A stretch of 14,659 nucleotides of DNA from Prototheca cutis (Eukaryota > Chlorophyta > Trebouxiophyceae > Chlorellales > Chlorellaceae): positions 201,731-216,389 of the forward strand of contig BCIH01000009.1 of NCBI GenBank assembly GCA_002897115.2. Reading direction: 5' to 3'. This document shows, in pieces, positions 1-10,437 of the stretch; the first letter of the stretch is position 1, and each line of letters begins with the position of its first letter. The notes beneath the pieces were generated by a model. The model had not been told where the DNA came from, did no database searches, and worked only from the letters and a program-made list of their open reading frames with translations. Both the position numbers and the translations under genes were made by a program.

Positions 1-169
1 TGGCTCTGACGGAGGAGGCCCAGGGTTACCTGTCGGCGGGATCCCCCGAAGCCCAAGTCTTCCACGCCATCCCAGCAGAGGGCATCTCCCTGGCACATCT
101 CAGGGTGAGCGATGATGGGGGATGTTGGACAGAGCTCCCAAATCGCTCCCCCCCCTTACACGCACATAA

Positions 170-211
<42 letters not shown>

Positions 212-2247
212 ACAGGCCAAGCTGCCGGGCACGGTTGGTGATGTGGGTTTCAAGCAGGCCATGCAGCAGCGCTGGGTGGCTATTTCCAAGGACTCTGGCG
301 CGCCGCTGGCCGTGCGCAAGGTGGAGAGCATCGAGGACACCGTGAAAAATATACTGGGTCGCATTGCGGCCCATGACGATGCCTCGGTGCCCCCGGCTGC
401 AGTGGCGGCGCTGAAGAAGCGCAAGCTGGTCGTCCCGGAGACCTGGAAGACGTACCGCCTGGGCAAGGGCCCCAAGTTTGCCCGACAGCGCGTCAAGGAG
501 GCCACGGACCTTACGGCAGACATGCTCGCCAAGTGGGTCTGGATTTTTAAATCATTTCTGGTGGGATTTTTTCATTCTTTCTTTGGGGTGGATTTGAGGG
601 ATGAGGTGGTGCCATGGGCAAGATGGACAGGGTGGACTGCGTCACATTGTGGCTCCATGCCCAGTTCCCCCACACTAGGCCGTGGACCCGACAACCCACC
701 CATCCACCAAGTCACCCACTTGACCCGCAGGGGGACGTGGAAGGATGTGCCATTCAAGGCCTACAACTTTGAGGCGCTGGGCCTGCCGCTGCCTTCAGGC
801 CACTTGCACCCTCTGCTCAAGGTACTGTTGATTGTGTCTGCCATTGATGCCATGTGCAATGGTTATGCTGTTCTGGGGGCTCGTGGGGTGCCCCACACAT
901 CCCGTGCCATGTGTGCATGACGACCCCTGCACAGTGTCGGCACGTGTTCGACCTTCTGTCACCGCCTCCAACACCCAAACACTGGCCCACAGGTGCGCAG
1001 CGCCTTCCGCCGCATTTTCCTGTCCATGGGCTTTGAGGAGATGCCAACCAACAACTACGTGGAGTCTTCGTTCTGGAACTTTGATGCCCTGTTCCAGCCG
1101 CAGCAGCACCCGGCCCGCGATGCCCACGATACCTTTTTCCTCACCCGTGAGTATAGTTGTTTTTGTTTTTGGTCCGTTGATTTGCTTTTGATTTGTGTTG
1201 TTCGGAAGAGAGAGGATCTGTCCCCTCGTCACATCCCAATAAAACGCAGATCCGGCGGCGACGCCGTGCTCATCGCTGCCCGAGGACTACCTTGAGCGTG
1301 TGCGGACGACGCACCAGTCAGGGGGCTATGGCTCAGCGGGCTACGGCTATGCGTGGCAGACAGTGGAAGCTGAAAAGAACCTGCTGCGCACGCACACGAC
1401 GGCGGTGTCGTCGCGCATGCTGTACCGTCTGGCGCAGGAGGGCTTCCGCCCCGCGAAATATTTTTCGATCGACCGCGTCTTCCGGAACGAGTCGGTGGAC
1501 CGCACGCATCTGGCTGAGTTCCACCAGATTGAAGGCGTCGTGGCTGAGCCGGGCCTGACCCTGGGAGATCTCATCGGCACGCTGCAAGAGTTTTTCACGC
1601 GCATGGGTCTGCCCACGCTGCGCTTCAAGCCCGCGTACAACCCCTACACCGAACCCAGCATGGAAATCTTCAGGTCCTGGCTGCAGTAATTTTGGGGGGA
1701 GAAGGGGGGTGGATGAACTCTATTGGCGGTCAACCTGGGGGTGGTGAACCTCGGGTTGACACTGGGGGGCACTGGGGTCAAGGTGTCTTGGAAGCAAGCA
1801 AGCCAAGCCCTGCACTCAACCCCCGTCCAATTTGACCGCTCCGCAGTTACTCGGAGCAGCTGGGCAAGTGGATCGAAGTGGGCAACTCGGGCATGTTCCG
1901 GCCTGAGATGCTGCGGCCGATGGGTCTTCCTGAGGGCGTCAACGTGATTGCCTGGGGCCTGTCACTGGAAAGGTGAGCAGTGAGGGAATGCTGAAGTAAT
2001 GGGGGCCTTGGGATTTGGTGGTGCGCAAACTTTAGATATCTGTCATGCGGAGCAAGTCTGCTGACGACCGCTGCACTCACCCCCTGCCATCTGCCTGCTC
2101 GAACCCCGCAACCCCACTCCACCCATCCCCACTTGTCAAAGGCCAACGATGATTCTCTACGGCATTGACAACATCCGGGATCTGTTCGGGCACAAGGTGG
2201 CGCTGTCCATGGTCAAGTGCAATCCCATCTGCCGACTCGGCCTCTAG
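1..2247 (+). CDS. FARSA: Phenylalanyl-tRNA synthetase alpha subunit, cytosolic type (5'-partial, 7 exons)
   Basis: This is the catalytic subunit that charges tRNA-Phe with phenylalanine in the cytosol, as an alpha2-beta2 enzyme with the beta subunit. Exons by hand: <3-104, 216-532, 731-821, 993-1146, 1250-1673, 1847-1972, 2142-2247 (TAG). All introns are GT-AG with matching phases, giving 439 residues. The family usually has about 500, so the N-terminal 50-60 residues lie left of the window. The fragment opens with [17 protein letters not shown], the winged-helix region typical of eukaryotic/archaeal alpha chains. Class II motif 1 lies around [26 protein letters not shown]. Motif 2 is [20 protein letters not shown] (Arg-Asn-Glu). 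Motif 3 is [18 protein letters not shown]. The signature [19 protein letters not shown] is intact. Intron 1 holds a 41-base C run just before its acceptor. Nothing looks broken. The family assignment is secure; the exact splice sites are inferred. Confidence 0.95.
171..211 (+). repeat. 41-base poly-C tract in intron 1 of the PheRS alpha gene
   Basis: An uninterrupted run of C fills the 3' end of intron 1 and runs directly into the acceptor CACAG at 211-215. A shorter C8 run sits at 148-155. The tract occupies the place of the polypyrimidine tract on the transcript. The length may be unreliable in an assembly, since long homopolymers are hard to sequence. Confidence 0.9.
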
Positions 2248-2425
2248 ATCAATGCGTTGTCGTAGTCGAACGAGCGCGCGCATGCACGGGGCCTGGTCGA
2301 ATGGCTCTCCCTGACACCACGTGCACTGCTGCACTCCTCCTTGCTCCCCTCTTCCTTCTTGCTACATTCGGCGGTGCATGACATGCAACCAAAATGCAAG
2401 AATTTATGATTGGGCAGACGGAACC
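2248..2425. other. Convergent 3' intergenic gap
   Basis: A short interval between the TAG of the plus-strand synthetase and the TGA of the minus-strand RNase III-like gene. It must hold the 3' UTRs of both. I see no clear TGTAA signal on either strand and no further gene. Confidence 0.6.
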
Positions 2426-3584
2426 TCATGCCTCGGTCTCTGTGGCCTTGCTCTCTGCACCGTCGGGAAGCGGCTGGACCCCAGGCTTGGGCAGCGGGAA
2501 CTTGTCAGTGAGGAGAGCCGTGGCGGCATCGAGACCGCCGTCCAGGTACACCGCGCCCACCAGTGCTTCGAATGTTTCGGCCATCATGTTGTTATTTGGA
2601 CCACCCGACTCTGCAGAAATGGGAGGGACGAGGGGTGAATGAACGAATGGTAGGATGCTCGGTGATTGCCTGGTGGGAGGACGAGAGGAGGGTGAGCTCG
2701 CCGACAACCCAGGCTCCCACCGCCACTGACAAAACAAACACAAAACCTGCAAAAGCGCTACACCCCACCAAGGACCCCAGTAACTGCACACGGCCTACCC
2801 TTCTGGCTCTTGCTTTGGATCATGAAGTGGTCGAGGTGCAGCTTCTGGGCACAGGCGTAGAGGTGCTGACGTGACAATGCTCCGGCTCGCGTGTCAGCCA
2901 GCGTCCCCAGCGCCGCACTTTCTTCCCGTTCCACCAGCAGCTGCTGCGTTCGGACCATGAGCAGCACGGCGTCCCCCAGCCAGGCCAGGCCCCTGTTGTT
3001 GGTTTGCTGTGCCGCGCTGGCCTGCACCAGGCTCAACCGCAGCAGGTAGCGGTCGGCGAATGTGTGGCCCAGCGCAGACTCCAGCTTGTCATAGTCATGA
3101 GGCCCAGGTTCTGTGGGTGGTGCCTTGGCCACATCCGTGAACACCACCGCCCGCCCCACCTGGGACAACTGTTGTTGGAGGGGTGGGATGGGCAGGGTGG
3201 TTGGGGGGGGGGCCTCAAGTCTTGGAGAACTCTACAAGTTGCTGCACCACATGCATGCATTACACACTCGCCACTAGATACCGGGGAATGCAATGCCGGG
3301 TGATTCCTCGAAGAAAAATAGGCAGCAAGTGAGTATGGTGCTTCACGGCAGGCACTGCCTGATGGCAACAGTGGAGACCACCATGAGACATCCGGCACTT
3401 CACGTACGTTGCGCTCGAGGGCCTTTCGGAGGGCTAAGGCTGCCATTGCATGTGTTCCAGGACTGCCCCTCTGCCCACACTGCGTCACCAGGGATCGGTG
3501 CCTTGCTGCACCGGGGCGCTGGTCATGGAGCACTCGGACCTGAAGCGGGCACGAGCCACGCCTAGACTGGACGGGGAAGCTCAT
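2426..3584 (-). CDS. RNase III-domain protein, possibly organellar, incomplete catalytic site (3 exons)
   Basis: Exons on the minus strand: 3584-3408, 3159-2799, 2610-2426 (TGA). Phases match, giving 240 residues. The body carries one RNase III fold. LESALGHTF and LLRLSLVQAS correspond to the first helices. NRGLAWLGDAV (about residues 114-124) is the RNase III signature. AETFEALVGAVYLDGG (about 190-205) is the second active-site helix. Canonical enzymes read NERLEFLGD and aD-fEALiGAiYLD. Here the first catalytic Glu is Ala (A118), D122 is kept, the next Asp is Glu (E191), and E194 is kept. No dsRNA-binding domain follows. The first roughly 46 residues are rich in Arg and Ser and poor in acids, as in a transit peptide, so I chose the ATG at 3584. 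The ATG at 3446 is an in-frame alternative giving 194 residues. A short out-of-frame ATG lies just upstream at 3588. It may be a structural or rRNA-associated RNase III relative. Substrate is unknown. Confidence 0.8.
3203..3212 (-). repeat. C10 tract (sense strand) in intron 1 of the RNase III-like gene
   Basis: Ten G on the plus strand read as ten C on the transcript strand, roughly 45 bases upstream of the acceptor at 3161-3160. It is listed because it repeats the sense-strand poly-C pattern of the other genes. Confidence 0.75.
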
Positions 3585-3952
3585 GCATGCTGCACAAACA
3601 TCATCGATAAACTACTAGATCATGCGTGCACATTGACGCATGCAGTGGATTTGGCTCTGAATCAATCAAGTTGCCGGGAGAGGGGTCGGTCTCGTTAGTG
3701 TGTCGGTAGCGCTTTTCCCAGTCGTCGGCAGTTGCATTCCGCCAGATCACTTTCGTTGTGTTTTGGGAATCCCCCCAGGAAAAAAATTGTCAACAGTCTT
3801 ATCTGGCAACACACCACGACGTTGCGCAAAAAAGAGGTGTGCAACTTCTAGTTTTTCAAGTACGGCAGGCATGAAGTGCCCAGTGACTTGCTGGAGAGCT
3901 CGGTAGCAGGCGGGTCCCTCGCGGGGAAGCGGAGCGGACTCGCGTCGGCGGG
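3585..3952. promoter_or_regulatory. Divergent promoter interval between the RNase III-like and MFS genes
   Basis: These 368 bases separate two divergently transcribed genes and are clearly less GC-rich than the flanking exons, especially around 3590-3870. They should contain both promoters and 5' UTRs. I see no convincing TATA box, RNA gene or coding frame. Confidence 0.5.
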
Positions 3953-6157
3953 ATGCCTTATTCTGGACCCCCTCCATCCCGCAGTGGCAGCCCCTTGAAC
4001 CCCTCATCGGTACGGCAATGGAAACCCCTGCCTGGATCCAGCTTTCGCGCAGGTAGGTAGTGTGTGTGAGAGGGGGTGGAGACAGCACCTAGAGCTGGCA
4101 CGTAGAGCTGGCATTGGGCAGTTGAGGCTGGACGCCCAACTGCCATCTGAGACCGTCGATGGTGGTTCATCTCTCAAAACACACATGTCACCCTAAGGCC
4201 ACGAACATATAGGTGACGACAATAATGGCGTGGAGTTGCCACTGCCGCTGCGTATCGCGGCTGGGCCCGCGCTGCAACTGCAGGCGGCCGCCGAGCGGGA
4301 AGTGATCGGGGAGTTGCGTGTTCCCAGGCTGCGACAGCTGTCCCTGGCGCTGACGTGGCGCGGCCTGACGGGGCTGCTGGCCATGGCCCTGGCGGCGCTG
4401 GCCGCACACCAGGCGCTGCTGCCCGTGGCCATCATTCCCCTGGCCACGCGGCGCGGGTGGGACGTGGGGCAGCAGGGACTGCTGCTTGCCGCATCGTTCT
4501 GCGGCCAGCTGGCAAGCCAGGTGGCCGGAGGCATGCTGGCGGACCGAGCCGGTGGCAGGCTTCCACTCGCCATTGGGCTCATAGGTTCTTGCCTGGCGAC
4601 GTTGGTTTCGCCGGTGGCCGCGGCCCATGGCGGCCGGGGTGGCCTGCTCGCCGCTCGCATCTTGCTGGGCGTCGCGCAGGGCACTGCCGCACCTGCAGTG
4701 CAGTCTTTGCTGGCGGCGCACTGTCCGCCGGCGCGCCAGTCCACTGCCGCCGCAGGCTGTGCGGCCGCGCAACTGCTGGGGATTGCTGCCGTGTTTGGCC
4801 TTGTCCCGGGCTTGCTGTCGAATGCACCCTGGCATGCGCCGTTTTACATCGCTGGATCGCTGGCATTGCCATGGCTGCTGCCGTGGGCATTGTTGCAGCT
4901 TGGGCCGGGGGCACGGCCGCCGGCCAGGTTCGGAGGTGGGCCCGGTGCCGAACCTGGCGGCGGTGCGCTGGCTTCGCTTTGGCATCAACTCGCGACATCC
5001 ATGAGTGCAGTACTCGGCAGGCGGCCTCCCGCCCACGACGTGGCGGGTGGGCAGGTCCTGGCGCCCATCGCAGAAGAGGACGGTGATCGCCAGTCCTGGA
5101 GCATGCGAAGCATGCTGATTTTGGATCGACTACGGTTCTGGTCGGCGGCGCCGCCAGCGACGACAGTGGCCTCCCCTTCTGCGGCCTCCTCTGCATCCCC
5201 CTGGCGTGCCGGCCCCGGCGGCATGTCTGCCGGGACAGAGGGGTACCGATTGGCTCCCGTTCGGCCGATGTCCCCCGGGCCCGAGTCTGCCAGAGATTTT
5301 GCTGCCACCTCAGACGACGGGGCGAGCGATGCCGGCACGGAATGGAGCGACGGTGTGGCCACGGGGTACCGGGCACGGCTGGCCGCCGCGCCCGCGGGAC
5401 CCGCTGCACTGCTGCGCCAGCGAGAAGTCTGGGCCATCTGCGTCGCCCAGTTTGCCAGTGCGTCTGGTTGTTCGTTTCTGCAGCTGGGTTACATGGCACA
5501 CATGTTTCTGTATGATTTTTTAATGGGCATGTCGTTGCACATCCTTGCAAGGCAAAGACCCATCCGAACATCCCACTGTCACAAATTCCCTCCCCAAAAG
5601 GTTCGTGGGGCGCGTACGGCTTGCTGAGCTGGTTGCCTTCATATTTCCGCGAGGCCTTTGGCGTGGAGCTGGGGCGACTGGGCAGCTTTGCGGTGCTTCC
5701 CTTTGCCGTACCCGCGGTAGTGGGTCTGGGCGCTGGTGCTGCCACCGATCGCCTGCTGGCGCGGGGGTGGCCTGTCGCTCGTGTCCGCCGGGGGCTGCAG
5801 GCCGCAGGCATGCTCGGCCCCGCAGCGTGCCTGGCGGCCGCGGCAGCCTGCTCGGGACCCCGGGGAGCCGCGGCCTGGATCACGCTGGGTTCTGCGGCAG
5901 GGGCACTGGGGTTTGCCGGCGCAGGGGCCAACCATCTGGACGTCGCTCCGCGGCATGCCGGCACCGTCTGGGGCGCGGGGTCTTCGGCCGCCACCGCCGC
6001 AGGCCTGCTGGCCGTGCCGGTGTCAGGCTTTGTGCTGGAGGCCACGGGGTCCTGGGCCGCTGTGCTGGCGCTTGCAGCCGCAAACTACGCACTGGGAGCA
6101 GCCGTCTACTGGGCGTGGGCCGGAGGGGAGGCCTTGCTTGCGGACGGAGGGCTGTGA
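3953..6157 (+). CDS. MFS anion/phosphate transporter, PHT4-like, with predicted transit peptide (3 exons)
   Basis: Exons: 3953-4052, 4213-5487, 5601-6157, giving 643 residues. Exon 1 is a Ser/Pro/Arg-rich leader (MPYSGPPPSRSGSPLNPSS...) ending at a GTAGGT donor. It is in phase with the TATAG acceptor, while the main exon has no in-frame ATG upstream of its first membrane segment. This makes exon 1 attractive but unproven. The N-terminal half has hydrophobic segments and MFS motif A (GGMLADRAGGR, about residues 139-149). The C-terminal half carries SWGAYGLLSWLPSYF, PF-VPAVVGLGAGAATDRLLARGW and GANHLDVAPRHAGTVWG. These match the second half of PHT4/SLC17-type transporters, including the Asn-His-Asp-Pro-Arg-like stretch. 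Such proteins move phosphate or organic anions across plastid or other organelle membranes. The central loop (about 268-435) is unusually long and Ser/Gly/Ala-rich. Substrate and membrane are inferred from the family only. Confidence 0.85.
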
Positions 6158-7667
6158 TGACAGCAGTACCCAGCCCCAATCTTTGATGTTTGTGAGGATA
6201 TGATTGTGTGCGTTTGGGACCACAAACTTTTTACGTACATTTTGAGGCCATCAAAACGTTGCACATGTGCCCATCGCACCCTCCAAACCACATGTTGCAT
6301 TGGATGCACCGGTGGTCGCGTAGCCGCGCGGCCTGCCTGACGGCGCACCAGGAAAAAAGGCCCCGAAACCCGACATGCTGCTCTCTGGACGCGCACACTG
6401 ACTGCTTATTGCTTTGACCAACCCTTTTGTCGTTTTTCCGGGTGATTCCGAGTGCAGGGATGAAAACAGCCGGCAAAGGAACCGGGGTCTCGCCGATACC
6501 ATACCCGGGGGGTGGACACGTCGCACGCTGGTCATTCCATCCCAACCACGGCCAGATAGCATCAATCCTGCCATGCAACATGTCATGATCTATACATTAA
6601 TGGACCATGATATTGCCACCATGGTGACCCTCAGCTCATTGGATCGAAGCTCAATCCACAGGATTCCAGCGATCGTTTCCGGTCAATATGCGATGCGATG
6701 CTGTCCCATGAGCTTCTCTGAAACTATGGCGCTCACCAGAATTTCCAATGGTCTGACCACGTCCACAAACACATGGGTACCGGACAGGTTGCGTGGAGCG
6801 GTCTATTGAGCTCAGCCGGTGAGGGTCATTGCTGGCTGGGCCGGAAGCTGCGAGATCTGGGGAGATTAATCCGACTCAGCATAACTATCACATGGCCCTC
6901 TGGCTCCCGAGCTCGCCTAGTCCGGTGCTCTAGGGACCCCGATAGCATGGCATGTCCGATACTCACACCCTGGAACATGATGCAGCTCATCACAACAATA
7001 TACAGGGGCAGTATGGGAAGGGCTGTTGGGCACTGAAATGCCCAGCCCGAGCAATCAAAGCGGTTGGTTCAACTGGAGTGAGACTGCAGGTCGCCGAGCT
7101 GATCAATCTGTCTTCAATCATCCCCTTGATACATCTAAAACGAACCAGACCCAAACACCAGTTGCAACGAGCAATAAAAGCCATATTGGGCTCAGGATGG
7201 CCCCGAGCAACCACCTGCGACAGCACACCCCAAAAGCAGATGCCCTGTATGGCTGCCTACCGACCAGCCGACTGCCAGAAATGGCAACAACTTTTGATCA
7301 TGTCGTGATCATTGGTATGGCCATGCATGCAGGCCAAATATTCTGCGATATGGGCGCATCTGGCATGGGCAGGCCCTGCGTGCAGAGTTTCGGCGTTTCC
7401 CGCTTTCCATCGGCGACCCGACGCCGAGCATCTCCCAATCTCGCACTTCCAGGCCCTGATCACGTCCAGAGTTCTTCTCGATCATAGTAAACGATCATAT
7501 GCAATTGATTTTGTCGGAGATCCTTGCGACCGGTCGGCGTTCTGGCATCCAATTTGTCTCCCGTCAGCATTACTCATTGCCTCGTCAGGGTGCGGAATCC
7601 AGCGCGGAATGTGACGTCCCCCCCGGTCCCCGCCGTAATGCTAAGTGCTAATGGGCATCTGGCCGGA
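6158..7667. other. Long intergenic region without recognisable gene
   Basis: About 1.5 kb between the transporter and the alcohol dehydrogenase. Composition is closer to balanced than in the neighbouring GC-rich exons. Short open frames on both strands carry no motif I recognise and no consistent splice signals. I found no tRNA B-box or rRNA-like stretch. GATCA-containing words recur in the right third (see findings). The region probably contains the transporter 3' UTR and the upstream regulatory region of the dehydrogenase. An unannotated non-coding transcript cannot be excluded. Confidence 0.5.
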
Positions 7668-7673
7668 TATAAA
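7668..7673 (+). promoter_or_regulatory. TATA box of the alcohol dehydrogenase gene
   Basis: TATAAA lies 118 bases upstream of the ATG at 7786. A pyrimidine-rich leader rich in CTT and CCAC follows, as expected for a 5' UTR. An ATTGG (inverted CCAAT) occurs further up at 7311-7315. The start context ATCGCCATG is good for translation. Confidence 0.5.
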
Positions 7674-7785
7674 GCTCCACTGTTCTCCATCGATCAGCAT
7701 CATTTAGCTTGTTTGCTCTCCTTCGCCCACACATCCCCGGAGCAAACTTCTCTTTTTATCCTTCGTTCCTCCACCACACATCGCC

Positions 7786-9381
7786 ATGCTGCGCACCCTC
7801 GCCTCCCGTGCCTGCCGGGCTCGCGGCATGGTCGCCCGCCTGGCCACCTCTGTGGAGTCCAGCATGGCCACCGCCGACAATGTTGCCGTGCGTGCCTTCA
7901 CCACCTCCGCCCTGGTGAGTCTGGGCCTTTGGGTTTGAGACTGCCTCCCGGACTGATTTGGGCCACGTGTCCCGGTGTCGGACCTCGGTCGGGATCTCGG
8001 GACTTCGTGCCGCGTGCTTGCATGGAGGGCCTGCACTTGCTCGAGACAACTCCGGCCAGTTTGAATGCGATCCCGTGGCGTTCCCACCCAAGATGTCCAC
8101 TCCTCCCCCTCCTGTCCCCCTCCACTGCAGCGTCCCGGTGCCCTGCCCATTCCCCAGGGTGCGCACGGCGTGAACTACCACAACTCTCCCCCCGAGGGTG
8201 GTTACGCGTTCTTCATGCCCCGCCAGTCCCTGATCGGCCCCGGCGCGCTGAAGACTGCCGGCGGCATCGTCAAGTCGCTGAACCTGAAGAAGGCCCTGAT
8301 CGTGACCGACGAGGGCATGGCGAAGTCTGGTGCGACCAAGGCCGTGACCGACATGCTGGCCTCCAACGGCATCGAGGCCGTCATCTTCCCTGGTGCCATG
8401 CCCAACCCCACTGACCAGAACGTCGCGGACGGTCTCAAGGCCCTGCGCGACAACGGCTGCGACTTTGTCGTCTCTTTCGGCGGCGGCTCGTCCCACGACT
8501 GCGCCAAGGGCATTGCCATCGTGGCCACCAACGGCGGCCGCATCCACGACTACGAGGGCGTGGACCGCTCCAGCAAGCCCATGATGCCTCTGGTCTCCGT
8601 CAACACCACCGCCGGCACAGCCTCTGAGATGACGCGCTTCTGCATCATCACCGACTCTTCCCGCCGCGTGAAGATGGCCATCGTCGACTCTGCAGTGACG
8701 CCCACGATTGCTGTGGACGACCCGACTCTGATGGTCAAGATGCCCAAGGCCCTGACGGCGGCCACAGGCATGGACGCCCTGACGCACGCGGTGGAGGCCT
8801 ACATGTCCACCATCAGCAACCCCGTCACCGACGCCAGCGCCCTGCACGCCATCAAGCTCATCTCCGCCTACCTGCGCACCGCCGTTGCCGACGGCGCCAA
8901 CGCTCAGGCCCGCGACATGATGGCCTACGCCCAGTTCCTGGCCGGCATGGCCTTCAACTCGGCCTCTCTTGGCTACGTCCACGCCATGGCCCACCAGCTG
9001 GGTGGCTTCTACAATCTGCCCCACGGTGTGTGCAATGCCGTCCTGCTGCCTTCCGTCCAGGAGTTCAACGCGTCGGCCGTCCCCGACCGCTTCATCGATG
9101 TGGCCGAGGCCCTGGGCCTGGGCAAGCTGTCCAAGGACGATGCCCCCAGCGCCGTCGTCGCCGCCATCCGCGAGCTGGCTGCCGATGTCAACATCCCCGC
9201 CAACCTGGAGGTCCTGGGCGTCAAGCCCGCGGACTTTGAGATCCTGGCCGAGAACTCGCTCAAGGATGCGTGCGGCTTCACCAACCCCCGCCCCGCCAAC
9301 AAGGAGGAGCTGATCGAGATTTTCCGCCGCGCCTACGAACAGGGCAGCTCTGGCCAGCAGGCCGCCGCCGCTTCCGCGTAG
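7786..9381 (+). CDS. Iron-containing alcohol dehydrogenase, AdhII/FucO class, mitochondrial (2 exons)
   Basis: Exons 7786-7914 and 8131-9381 (TAG) are separated by a 216-base GTGAGT...TGCAG intron, giving 459 residues. The enzyme interconverts ethanol and acetaldehyde with NAD(H). In anaerobic algae it would reoxidise NADH during fermentation. Exon 1 encodes a basic, Ser/Ala-rich leader ([20 protein letters not shown]) ending in RAFTTSAL, a good mitochondrial presequence. The mature part shows [10 protein letters not shown] (about 160-169) for the dinucleotide, and [18 protein letters not shown]. Metal ligands by homology are D258, H262 (GMDALTHA), H327 and H341 ([19 protein letters not shown]), with H331 the usual nearby active-site His. 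All are present. Similarity to Zymomonas AdhII is close enough to recognise over the whole length. It ends in a Gln/Ala-rich tail. The gene has its own promoter and TGTAA signal. Confidence 0.95.
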
Positions 9382-9803
9382 ACACCCATTTCCTTTAATA
9401 TGATGGGGCTGGGGGAGGCCACATAGTGGCTGCCCTTGCACAACTGCCCCGTACACACTTGCAGAAACATCTTCAGCAACTTGCTGTGCAAGACGTTTCA
9501 CAGAAGAACGTGTCTGTTGTTGCCTGCCATTGGATGGCTCCGAGGGGCCTCCTTGGCTGAGGAGAGTCTTCACAATTTTGTCCCTCTGCCTAAACCCTTT
9601 ATGCTCCCTCCTCCATGTTCGGAAGGAGACGCATGTAAACTCTCTGCATTCAGATCCAAGTTTTTCTACATAAAGAGTAGTGTGGTCTCAAGGGCGTGGC
9701 ACTCTCTGACCCCCAGGCGGGTGGATGAGTGGGTATCACCATAGCCAGTTAGGATGTCCAGGAGCCAGTGGCCAAGTCGCAACAGCGAGCAAAAACAACT
9801 CCC
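9382..9803. other. Convergent 3' UTR interval
   Basis: These 422 bases lie between the dehydrogenase stop and the minus-strand methyltransferase stop. The interval is less GC-rich than the genes. It holds the dehydrogenase 3' UTR with a TGTAA motif, and the shorter 3' UTR of the methyltransferase. I see no gene in it. Confidence 0.6.
9634..9638 (+). terminator. TGTAA polyadenylation-type signal of the alcohol dehydrogenase
   Basis: TGTAA is the usual chlorophyte poly(A) signal. This copy lies about 250 bases after the stop codon, a common 3' UTR length in green algae. It is a short motif and so only moderately specific. Confidence 0.45.
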
Positions 9804-10405
9804 TTACACCACAGCATGGGCATCGGGCAGGCGGATGGCGATGACGTAAGCCGACCAGCCGTCTTGCAGTGCCCGCTTGCCGGTTGCGTCCAGTCCCTCG
9901 TACGGTATGTAATCCGATTCACCTTCGTCATCACTGTCATTCGGGCGAATGCCGGATGCTGGTCCTGGGCTGTTGCCGTCGTTCGCATGGCCTCCATGTC
10001 CATCGTCATCCGTCCCAGCGCCATCATTTCCATCCGCGCGGGCGTCCTTGATGGGGCGCAGCCAGACGCGGACCCTCTGGAATCCAGCGTGGCGGAGGAG
10101 CTCCAGCAGGTCTGGCAACGTCCAGAGCCGCCAGTCGTAGTGAAAAGCGGCGCGCAGCCGTGCCCCTGTCGCCGGGTCGTGCAGGGAGATGGTGCCCACC
10201 ATGCGTCGCGTGACGGGGTCAAAGCCCTGCTGCCCCCACTCGTACTCGGCGCCTGTCACGGAATTGAGGCGGTGCAGGCGCACGTCCCGCTCTGCGGCGG
10301 CGCCGCCTAAAAGATCCGTCACGAAAATTCCACCACGGCGACCGTCCAGCGCCGCATAGACGTGTCGCAGGTACTGCAATACCTGGTTCCTGCACGCGCG
10401 CGCGC

Positions 10406-10437
<32 letters not shown>

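Noticed and set aside
4579..6045. A 488-codon open frame antisense to the transporter
   Set aside because: It has a repetitive Ala/Arg/Pro composition, crosses the sense intron, and has no recognisable domain. It is a shadow of GC-rich coding sequence.
7060..7085. GGTTCAACTGG, considered as a tRNA B-box
   Set aside because: The flanks do not form an acceptor stem or A-box, and the motif departs from GGTTCRANNCC at its end.
7756..9573. A 605-codon open frame antisense to the alcohol dehydrogenase
   Set aside because: It mirrors the strongly GC-ending codons of the sense gene, is full of Gly/Val/His repeats, has no family motif, and crosses the sense intron without splice logic.
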